Of a DNA stretch of 5,465 nt, positions 1 through 5,465 are shown in pieces. Source of the DNA: JAWVEV01 sp033856535 (GTDB taxonomy: Bacteria; Actinomycetota; Thermoleophilia; Miltoncostaeales; Miltoncostaeaceae). The DNA is taken from positions 1 through 5,465 of the forward strand of contig JAWVEV010000171.1 of the NCBI GenBank assembly GCA_033856535.1, in the 5' to 3' direction. The notes below the pieces were generated by a model. That model saw only the letters and a program-made list of their open reading frames with translations. It did no database searches and was not told where the DNA came from. The position numbers were made by a program, and so were the translations under genes. Position 1 is the stretch's first letter. Each line of letters opens with the position of its first letter.

Positions 1-1190
1 TGGTGGGGCTGACCAACTCCGACCGGGTCGGCATCAGCGGCATCGAGCAGCGCTATGACGGGCCGCTCACCGGCACACCCGGCCACCGCCTGGAGGCGCG
101 CGACCCCTTCAAGCGGACGCTGCAGGTGCTGGACAGCGACGAGGCCCAGCCCGGCCACACGGTCCAGCTCACGCTCAACAGCGTCATCCAGGCCAAGGTC
201 GAGCAGGTCCTGATCGACACCCGCCGGGCGTCCGGCGCCAAGAGCGCGATGGCCGTGGTGATGCGCCCGAAGGACGGGGCGATCCTCGCGATGGCCAACG
301 TGCCGCGCTTCGACCCGACCAACCGCCGCTCGGTGAACCCGGACCTGGCGCGCAACCGGGTCGTGACCGACTCCTTCGAGCCCGGCTCGACCTTCAAGAT
401 CGTGACCGTCGCCGGCGCCCTCGAGGACGGGGTGGTGAAGCCCAACACGCGCTTCTACCTGCCGCCGGTGCTGAAGACCTACGACCGGGAGCTCAAGGAC
501 GCGCACGACCGCCCGGCGATCACCGCCTCGGTCACCCAGATCCTCCAGCAGTCGAGCAACATCGGGACGGTGAGGATTGCCCAGCAGCTGGGCCAGACGC
601 GGCTGATCAACTGGATCGACAAGTTCGGCTTCGGCCACCCGACCGGCGTCGACTTCGGCGGCGAGAGCCAGGGCATCGTGCGCAAGGCCTCCGACTGGTC
701 CGGCGTGTCGATCACCAACATCCCGCTCGGCCAGGGCATCACCGTCACGCTGATGCAGCTCCTCAAGGCGTACGCCACGATCGCCAACGGCGGCTACGAG
801 GTGACCCCGCACCTCACCGCCCGCGTCGGCGACAGCCCGGTGGCGGTCAAGCGCGGCCCGCGCGTGATCAGCACCTCCACGGCGCGCAAGGTCGACCGCA
901 TGCTGCGCGACGTGGTCGACGTGGAGGGCACCGGCGTCCGGGCGGCCGTCCGCGGGTACGCCGTGGCGGGCAAGACCGGCACCGCCCAGAAGATCAACCA
1001 GGAGACCGGCGAGTACGAGAGCCGCTACATCGCCTCGTTCGTCGGCTACCTCCCGGCGGATCGGCCCGAGCTGCTCATCGCGGTCGTCGTGGACGAGCCC
1101 GGCTACCCGTACTACGGCGGCGAGGTCGCGGCCCCGGCGTTCGAGAAGATCGCCGAATACTCCCTGCAAATGCTGGAGATCGCTCCCTAG
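1..1190 (+). CDS. ftsI: Septal peptidoglycan transpeptidase FtsI (class B PBP), 3' part, 5' truncated
   Basis: This is the C-terminal part of a class B penicillin-binding protein, the D,D-transpeptidase that cross-links septal peptidoglycan from a membrane-anchored periplasmic position. The window begins inside the gene; the first full codon is at 3, and the GTG there is not the true start. About 395 residues are visible. Numbering from base 3, residues 1-30 (GISGIEQRYDGPLTG) are the end of the dimerisation/pedestal domain. The transpeptidase domain follows with all three catalytic motifs: STFK at 129-132 (nucleophile Ser129), SSN at 184-186 and KTGT at 324-327. The tail YYGGEVAAPAFEKIAEY is typical of FtsI. 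The protein ends 68 residues after KTGT, so it has no C-terminal PASTA domains. The N-terminal membrane anchor and the rest of the pedestal lie upstream of the window. The stop is TAG at 1188-1190. The assignment to FtsI rather than another class B PBP rests on the motifs plus the position directly before murE. Confidence 0.95.
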   Translation, partial: VGLTNSDRVGISGIEQRYDGPLTGTPGHRLEARDPFKRTLQVLDSDEAQPGHTVQLTLNSVIQAKVEQVLIDTRRASGAKSAMAVVMRPKDGAILAMANVPRFDPTNRRSVNPDLARNRVVTDSFEPGSTFKIVTVAGALEDGVVKPNTRFYLPPVLKTYDRELKDAHDRPAITASVTQILQQSSNIGTVRIAQQLGQTRLINWIDKFGFGHPTGVDFGGESQGIVRKASDWSGVSITNIPLGQGITVTLMQLLKAYATIANGGYEVTPHLTARVGDSPVAVKRGPRVISTSTARKVDRMLRDVVDVEGTGVRAAVRGYAVAGKTGTAQKINQETGEYESRYIASFVGYLPADRPELLIAVVVDEPGYPYYGGEVAAPAFEKIAEYSLQMLEIAP

Positions 1191-1198
1191 CCGGAGCG
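1181..1198 (+). repeat. Short inverted repeat across the ftsI stop codon
   Basis: CGCTCC (1181-1186) and GGAGCG (1193-1198) are perfect 6-base complements around a 6-base loop that contains the TAG stop. Two more pairs are possible (GA 1178-1179 with TC 1199-1200) if T1180 is bulged. No T-run follows, so it does not look like a complete intrinsic terminator. A competing pairing, GAGC 1194-1197 with GCTC 1206-1209, is also possible. In DNA this GC-rich it may be chance. Confidence 0.3.
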
Positions 1199-1212
1199 TC
1201 CGGGGGCTCTGG

Positions 1213-1218
1213 TAGCAT
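1213..1218 (+). promoter_or_regulatory. Possible -10 element (TAGCAT) for a near-leaderless murE transcript
   Basis: TAGCAT matches the TANNNT pattern of housekeeping -10 elements in high-GC bacteria, and it is one of the few AT-containing stretches in the 38-base gap. Ten bases separate it from the murE ATG. A transcript starting 6-8 bases after the element would therefore carry a leader of only a few bases. The absence of a Shine-Dalgarno sequence before this ATG fits that reading. There is no recognisable -35 at 16-18 bases spacing (GC-rich bases around 1189-1196). It is a single hexamer, so the call is weak. Confidence 0.35.
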
Positions 1219-1228
1219 CCCGCCTCGC

Positions 1229-2695
1229 ATGACCCTCCAGGAGCTCACCGGGGCCATCCCCGGAGGGCGCGTCCTCCCGTCCGGCGCCCCCGCGACGGCC
1301 ATCGCCGAGGTGGTGCACCGCGCCGATCTGGCCGGGCCCGGGGCGCTCTTCTGCTGCCTCACCGGCGGCGCCCGCGACGGCCACGATTTCGCGCCCCAGG
1401 CGGCGGCCCGCGGCGCGGCGGCGCTCATGGTCGAGCGCCCGCTCGATCTGCCCCTGCCGCAGGCGCTGGTGCCGGACACCCGGCTCGGCATGGCGCTGGC
1501 CGCGGCGGCGCTCGCGGGCCACCCGTCCGAGCGGCTCACGGTGGTCGGCGTGACCGGCACGAACGGAAAGACCACCTCGGCCTTCCTGCTCCGCGCGATC
1601 CTCGAGGCGGCCGGCCTGCGGTCCGGCCTGGTCGGGACGGTCGAGACCATCGTCGGCGGGGTCCCGGTGCCGGCGATCCACACCACGCCCGACCCCCCCG
1701 AGCTGCAGGACCTCTTCCGGCGCATGCTCGCCGCCGGCGACGCGGCCTGCGCGATGGAGGTCTCCTCGCACGCGCTCGCCCAGCGCCGGGTGGCGGGGGT
1801 CCGGTTCGCGGCGGCGCTCTTCACCAACCTCACCCGCGACCACCTCGACTACCACGCCGACGTCGAGGAGTACTTCGCGGCCAAGCGCCTCCTGTTCGCC
1901 CGCCCGCCGCACCACGGGGCCGACCCGCCCGCCGCGGTCAACCTCGACGACGCCTTCGGGCGCCGGCTCGCCCAGGAGACCGGCGCGCTCGGGTACGCGC
2001 TGGAGCGCCCGGCCGACGTCGCGCCCGAGTGGGTGCGGCCGCTGCCGCGCGGGGTCGCCATGCGGCTTCGGACCCCCCGCGGCCCGCTCGAGCTCGAGAG
2101 CCGGCTGCGCGGGCGCTTCAACGTCGCCAACCTCGCCGGGGTCGTCGCGGTCGGTGAGCTGCTCGGCCTGGATCACGCCGCCGTCGCGGCCGGGATCGCC
2201 GGCGTGCCCGGCGTGCCGGGGCGCTTCGAGCCGGTCGAGTCGGACCGGCCCTTCCAGGTGCTGGTCGACTACGCCCACACGCCGGACTCGCTCGAGAACA
2301 TCCTGCGCGCGGCGCGGGACCTGGCCGGCGAGGGACGGCTCTGGGTGGTCTTCGGCTGCGGCGGCGACCGGGACCGGGGGAAGCGGCCGCTGATGGGCGC
2401 CATCGCCCGGGCCCTGGCCGACGTGGCGGTGGTGACCTCCGACAATCCCCGCACCGAGGATCCGGAGGCCATCATCGGCGAGATCGTGGCCGGAGCGGGC
2501 GTGGGGGAGGCCGTGCTGACGGTCGAGCCGGACCGCCGCCGGGCCATCGAGCTGGCGGTGGAGGGCGCCCGTGCGGGCGACGTCGTGGTGATCGCGGGAA
2601 AGGGGCACGAGGTGGGCCAGGAGCGCGATGGGGTGGTGACGCCGTTCGACGACCGCGAGGTGGCGCGGGCCGCGCTCGCGGGCGCGCCGGCATGA
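1229..2695 (+). CDS. murE: UDP-MurNAc-tripeptide synthetase MurE, meso-diaminopimelate-adding
   Basis: This cytoplasmic ATP-dependent ligase adds the third stem-peptide residue to UDP-MurNAc-L-Ala-D-Glu. At 488 residues it is about the usual length. The N-terminal UDP-binding domain spans roughly 1-100. The central ATPase domain has the P-loop GVTGTNGKTT (107-116, Lys114), HTTPDP (151-156), MEVSSHAL (176-183), TNLTRDHLDYH (199-209), the lysine expected to be carbamylated (Lys219) and GRFNVAN (295-301). VPGRFE (329-334) leads into the C-terminal domain, with DYAHTPDS (347-354), DNPR (405-408) and GKGHE (457-461). DNPR is the known signature of meso-DAP rather than L-Lys ligases. The ATG at 1229 was chosen because MTLQELT fits the family N-terminus and no good start lies upstream in frame. 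No Shine-Dalgarno sequence precedes it. It lies 38 bases after ftsI and overlaps murF by four bases. All key residues are present, so the enzyme looks functional. Confidence 0.97.
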   Translation: MTLQELTGAIPGGRVLPSGAPATAIAEVVHRADLAGPGALFCCLTGGARDGHDFAPQAAARGAAALMVERPLDLPLPQALVPDTRLGMALAAAALAGHPSERLTVVGVTGTNGKTTSAFLLRAILEAAGLRSGLVGTVETIVGGVPVPAIHTTPDPPELQDLFRRMLAAGDAACAMEVSSHALAQRRVAGVRFAAALFTNLTRDHLDYHADVEEYFAAKRLLFARPPHHGADPPAAVNLDDAFGRRLAQETGALGYALERPADVAPEWVRPLPRGVAMRLRTPRGPLELESRLRGRFNVANLAGVVAVGELLGLDHAAVAAGIAGVPGVPGRFEPVESDRPFQVLVDYAHTPDSLENILRAARDLAGEGRLWVVFGCGGDRDRGKRPLMGAIARALADVAVVTSDNPRTEDPEAIIGEIVAGAGVGEAVLTVEPDRRRAIELAVEGARAGDVVVIAGKGHEVGQERDGVVTPFDDREVARAALAGAPA

Positions 2696-3996
2696 ACCTG
2701 ACGGTCAACGAGATCCTGAAGGCTTCCGGGGCTCGCCTTCCGGTGGGCACGCCGAACATCGAGGTGGTCGGCGCGAGCGTCGACTCGCGAAACGTGACGC
2801 CGGGAAGCCTCTTCGTGGGCATCCGGGGCGAGTTCAACGACGGCGGCCAGTACGCGGTCGACGCGCTGCGCGACGGCGCGGCCGCCGCGGTGGTCCGCGA
2901 GGCGGCCTGGCGCTGGATCGAGGGCGAGGCGCAGGCGCTGCGCCGGCCGGTGATCGTCGCCGACGACCCGCTGGCCGTGCTGCAGATCGCCGGCCGCCTG
3001 GCGCTCGAGCGCTCCGGCGCCAGGGTGGTCGGAATCACCGGGTCGACCGGAAAGACCACCACCAAGGACCTCCTGCTGGCCATGCTCCGGGCCGCCGGCG
3101 TCCGCGCCGAGGGCACCCCGGGCAACCTGAACACCGACGTCGGCGTGCCCATGACGCTGCTCGGGCTGGCCGAGGACACCGAGGTCGCCGTCATCGAGAT
3201 GGGCATGCGCGGCCCCGGGCAGATCACCGAGCTCACCGGGCTCGCGCCGCCGCAGGTGGCCTGCATCACCGCGATCGGGCCGGTGCACCTCGAGGTGCTG
3301 GGCTCCATGGAGGCGGTCGCCGCCGCCAAGGCCGAGATCATCGCCGCGCTCCCGCGCGGCGGCACGGCCGTCGTGCCGGCCGACGAGCCGCTGTTGGAGC
3401 CGCACCTGGCGAGCCTCGACTCCGGGGTGAAGGTCGTCCGGGTCGATGCGGACGGCGCACTCGGCCTCGACCTGAGCCTGAGCAAGGCGTGGGAGCGGAG
3501 GAACGCGGCCTCCGCGCTGGCCTGCTGCCGGGCGCTCGGCATCGAGGTGCCGAGCGGCGTTCCGATCGTCTTCGAGCGCTCGGCCATGCGCGGCCAGGAG
3601 CGCGAGCTGCCGGGCGGCGGAACGCTGATCGAGGACTGCTACAACGCCAACCCGCTCGCGATGGAGGCCGCGCTCTCGGACCTGGCCGGGCGCCCGGGCC
3701 GCCGGGTGGCGGTGCTCGCGGACATGATGGAGCTCGGCTCCGACGAGGCCCGCTTCCACCGCGAGGTGGGCGAGCGCGCGGCGGCGCTCGGCATCGACCT
3801 GCTGGTGGCCGTCGGCGAGCGCGCGGCCGGCTACGCCGAGGGCGCCGGCGACCTCCCGACGGTCCGCTTCGCCACGGTCGAGGAGGCCGCCGAGGGCGTC
3901 GCGGCCCACCTCGCGCCGGGCGACGTCGTGCTCCTCAAGGGCTCCCGCTCCATGGCCCTCGAGCGCGTCGGGGCCGCGCTGCTGGCGACCGGGTGA
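2692..3996 (+). CDS. murF: UDP-MurNAc-tripeptide--D-Ala-D-Ala ligase MurF
   Basis: This cytoplasmic ligase adds the D-Ala-D-Ala dipeptide to UDP-MurNAc-tripeptide. It has 434 residues, somewhat short for a family usually around 450-460. Visible motifs are VDSRNVTPGSLFVGIRGE (30-47), the P-loop GITGSTGKTTTK (114-125, Lys121), NLNTDVG (145-151), EMGMRG (169-174), GPVHLE (196-201) and the probable carbamylated Lys213. In the C-terminal domain are DCYNANP (315-321), DMMELG (344-349) and KGSRSM (416-421). The ATG overlaps the murE stop (ATGA 2692-2695), which implies translational coupling; there is no Shine-Dalgarno sequence. The oddity is the region between Lys213 and Asn271. It is only 58 residues long, against 82 between the matching residues of the MurE next door, and the usual G-x-H/F-N-x-x-N motif reads KAWERRN (265-271), without the glycine and first asparagine. 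Reading frame and codon use stay normal through it. Identity is secure; the effect of the change on activity is unknown. Confidence 0.95.
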   Translation: MNLTVNEILKASGARLPVGTPNIEVVGASVDSRNVTPGSLFVGIRGEFNDGGQYAVDALRDGAAAAVVREAAWRWIEGEAQALRRPVIVADDPLAVLQIAGRLALERSGARVVGITGSTGKTTTKDLLLAMLRAAGVRAEGTPGNLNTDVGVPMTLLGLAEDTEVAVIEMGMRGPGQITELTGLAPPQVACITAIGPVHLEVLGSMEAVAAAKAEIIAALPRGGTAVVPADEPLLEPHLASLDSGVKVVRVDADGALGLDLSLSKAWERRNAASALACCRALGIEVPSGVPIVFERSAMRGQERELPGGGTLIEDCYNANPLAMEAALSDLAGRPGRRVAVLADMMELGSDEARFHREVGERAAALGIDLLVAVGERAAGYAEGAGDLPTVRFATVEEAAEGVAAHLAPGDVVLLKGSRSMALERVGAALLATG

Positions 3997-5006
3997 CGCT
4001 CGAGGTCTCCGGAGAGGTCCCGGGCGGCCTGGCCCGGGTGCTGATCGCCGCGATCAGCGGCGCGATGCTGCTCATGTTCCTCGGGCCCCGCTTCATCGCC
4101 TGGCTGCGCGCGAACGAGGTGGGCCAGTTCGTGCGCCCGGCCGGCCTGATCCCGGCGGGCCACGAGGAGAAGCAGGGCACCCCGACCATGGGCGGCCTGC
4201 TGATCATCCTGGCCACCACGCTGACCTTCGTGGTGCTCTCGAGCCGCAGCACGCAGGCGATGCTTGTGCTGTTCGCGACCCTGGCCTGCGGCACGATCGG
4301 TTTCCTCGACGATTTCACCAAGATCGTCCGCAAGCGGTCGCTGGGCCTGTCGGGGCGCATCCGCATGGTGGCGCTGCTCGTCGTGGCCGCGGTGGTCGTG
4401 GTCGTCGCGGTCGAGGTCGTCGGGACGCCCACGACGCTGAGCCTGCCGGTGGTCGACCGGGAGGTGGGGGTCGGCTGGGCCGGCTTCTTCGTGGTCGTCT
4501 TCCTGGTGGTCGCGGGCTCCGCGAACGCGGTGAACCTGACCGACGGCCTCGACGGGCTCGCCGCCGGCATCGCCGCCGTGGTGCTGCTGGCCTACACCGC
4601 GATCGCGTTCGTCTCCGACCAGACCGACCTGGCGATCTTCGGGGCCACGCTGGTCGGCGCGTGCCTCGGCTTCCTCTGGTTCAACTCCCACCCGGCCCAG
4701 GTGTTCATGGGCGATACCGGCTCCTACGCGCTGGGCGGGGCGATCGCCGCGATGGCGGTCATGACCAAGACCGAGATCCTGCTGGCGGTGATCGGCGCCC
4801 TGTTCGTGGCCGAGGCGCTCTCGGTGATCATCCAGGTGGTGGTCTTCAAGCGCTCGGGCCGGCGCGTCTTTCTGATGACCCCGATCCACCACCACTTCGA
4901 GATGGCCAACTGGAGCGAGACGAAGATCATCGTGCGCTTCTGGCTGATCTCGGCGATCTTCGCGGCGGTCGGGTTCACGCTGTACTTCCGCGACCTCACG
5001 GGGTGA
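3993..5006 (+). CDS. mraY: Phospho-MurNAc-pentapeptide transferase MraY (lipid I synthase)
   Basis: This polytopic membrane enzyme moves phospho-MurNAc-pentapeptide from UDP to undecaprenyl phosphate, making lipid I at the inner face of the membrane. From GTG 3993 it has 337 residues and about ten hydrophobic segments (roughly 13-38, 66-84, 88-105, 123-142, 160-179, 190-206, 212-230, 245-256, 263-285, 312-331). Family signatures are intact: KQGTPTMGG (60-68), LDDFTK (105-110, the Asp106-Asp107 pair), NLTDGLDGLAAG (181-192), FMGDTGS (238-244, Asp241) and PIHHHFE (297-303). The GTG at 3993 was chosen because it overlaps the murF stop as GTGA, matching the other junctions. The frame stays open far upstream inside murF, but that part reads as a Gly/Arg-rich shadow of murF, not MraY. 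An alternative GTG at 4038 would remove 15 residues and leave the first membrane segment mostly intact. The loop after the first membrane segment looks two residues longer than the common pattern. Confidence 0.96.
   Translation: MTLEVSGEVPGGLARVLIAAISGAMLLMFLGPRFIAWLRANEVGQFVRPAGLIPAGHEEKQGTPTMGGLLIILATTLTFVVLSSRSTQAMLVLFATLACGTIGFLDDFTKIVRKRSLGLSGRIRMVALLVVAAVVVVVAVEVVGTPTTLSLPVVDREVGVGWAGFFVVVFLVVAGSANAVNLTDGLDGLAAGIAAVVLLAYTAIAFVSDQTDLAIFGATLVGACLGFLWFNSHPAQVFMGDTGSYALGGAIAAMAVMTKTEILLAVIGALFVAEALSVIIQVVVFKRSGRRVFLMTPIHHHFEMANWSETKIIVRFWLISAIFAAVGFTLYFRDLTG
4019..4038 (+). repeat. GC-rich inverted repeat near the mraY 5' end
   Basis: CCCGGGC (4019-4025) and GCCCGGG (4032-4038) form a perfect 7-base stem with a 6-base loop, 26 bases after the first base of the mraY GTG. 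The purine run GGAGAGG (4011-4017) lies directly before it, and the stem ends on the first base of an in-frame GTG (4038). It lies inside coding sequence (residues 9-16), so it may simply reflect base composition. A role in translation from an alternative start is conceivable but unsupported. Confidence 0.3.
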
Positions 5007-5465
5007 GCCGCCGGGCGCTGGTGGTGGGGCTCGGGAAGTCCGGCCGGGCCGTCGCGCTGCTGCTCGCCCGGCGCGGCTGGGACGTCGTGGCGGTCGACGG
5101 CGCACCGGTCGAGGCGCCCGAGCTCGCGGCCGCCGGCGTCGAGGTCCGCAGCCCGTGGTCCGAGCCGGTGGGCGGGCTGGACCTGGTGGTGAAGAGCCCG
5201 GGGGTGCCCGGCGAGGTCGCGCCGGTGGCCGCCGCGCGCGCGGCCGGCGTCCCGGTCTGGAGCGAGATCGAGCTCGCCGCGCGGGAGCTGCCCAACCCGC
5301 TGCTGGCGGTGACCGGGACCAACGGCAAGACCACCACCACCGAGCTCACGGCCCACCTCCTGCGGGCCGCCGGCCTCGAGGCCCAGGCGTGCGGCAACCA
5401 GGGGACTCCGCTGGCCGGCCTGGTCGACGCGGCCGACCCGGCGGCCTGGCTGGTCGTGGAGTGCT
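5003..5465 (+). CDS. murD: UDP-MurNAc-L-Ala--D-Glu ligase MurD, 5' part, truncated by window end
   Basis: This is the N-terminal part of the cytoplasmic ligase that adds D-Glu to UDP-MurNAc-L-Ala. The first 154 codons are visible, with no stop before the window ends. The N-terminal nucleotide-binding fold starts at once with ALVVGLGKSGRA (5-16), followed by VKSPGVP (63-69) and SEIEL (87-91). The central ATPase domain begins with the P-loop AVTGTNGKTTT (102-112, Lys109), then GNQGTPL (131-137; the family usually has GN-I-G at this place). The last residues, VVEC (151-154), are probably the start of the conserved E-x-S-S motif, so Glu153 would be the catalytic glutamate. GTG 5003 was chosen because it overlaps the mraY stop as GTGA and gives a normal MurD N-terminus; no Shine-Dalgarno sequence is visible. 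Its place after mraY is the standard dcw position. The C-terminal two-thirds lie outside the window. Confidence 0.95.
   Translation, partial: MSRRALVVGLGKSGRAVALLLARRGWDVVAVDGAPVEAPELAAAGVEVRSPWSEPVGGLDLVVKSPGVPGEVAPVAAARAAGVPVWSEIELAARELPNPLLAVTGTNGKTTTTELTAHLLRAAGLEAQACGNQGTPLAGLVDAADPAAWLVVEC

Noticed and set aside
2201..2218. 9-base tandem repeat in murE encoding GVPGVP
   Set aside because: It codes for the conserved VPGRFE approach in MurE; two copies only, differing at the last base, so coding constraint explains it.
1187..2608. Long open frame on the - strand (473 codons) opposite murE
   Set aside because: Antisense shadow of a GC-rich gene: the product is His/Arg/Gly/Asp-rich low-complexity protein with no recognisable motif, while the + strand encodes a complete MurE.
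2269..3909. Long open frame on the - strand (546 codons) opposite murE and murF
   Set aside because: Same composition artefact; it spans the junction of two secure + strand genes and has no domain signal.
3489..3992. Open + strand extension upstream of and in frame with mraY
   Set aside because: It lies wholly within murF in another frame and reads as Gly/Arg-rich filler. MraY similarity begins only after the GTG at 3993.
4378..4425. GTC/GTG-rich low-complexity run in mraY
   Set aside because: It encodes a Val-rich membrane segment (about 129-143); GC-biased valine codons explain it without a repeat function.
3831..5105. Long open frame on the - strand (424 codons) opposite mraY
   Set aside because: Product is dominated by Arg, Asp, His and Gln, as expected from the reverse complement of Val/Ala/Leu-rich membrane codons.
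1..5465. Search for an undescribed system, insertion, phage or CRISPR content
   Set aside because: The window is fully occupied by five canonical dcw genes with at most 38 noncoding bases; no foreign composition or repeats were seen.

Overview
The window holds a stretch of a bacterial division and cell wall (dcw) cluster, all on the + strand and in the classical order: ftsI (3' part) - murE - murF - mraY - murD (5' part). The DNA is strongly GC-rich with third codon positions nearly all G or C. MurE carries the DNPR signature of the meso-diaminopimelate-adding type. The style of the proteins fits a high-GC actinobacterium, and the wording of MurE and MurF resembles the Thermoleophilia/Solirubrobacterales. 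That placement is an impression from the sequence, not from a search.

Layout: bases 1-1190 are the transpeptidase part of the septal penicillin-binding protein FtsI. A 38-base gap follows, with a small inverted repeat around the ftsI stop and a possible TAGCAT -10 element just before murE. From murE (1229-2695) onward every junction is a 4-base overlap: ATGA for murE/murF, GTGA for murF/mraY and GTGA for mraY/murD. MurD starts at GTG 5003 and runs off the end of the window. No gene-free stretch exceeds 38 bases, and I see no RNA genes, mobile elements or CRISPR.

How they work together: MurD, MurE and MurF add D-Glu, meso-DAP and D-Ala-D-Ala in turn to UDP-MurNAc-L-Ala in the cytoplasm. MraY transfers the finished phospho-MurNAc-pentapeptide to undecaprenyl phosphate to give lipid I. 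FtsI cross-links the exported and polymerised material at the septum.

I found no undescribed system. The points most worth a second look are a shortened and altered central domain in MurF, the absence of Shine-Dalgarno sequences at all four visible starts, and a possible near-leaderless promoter for murE.
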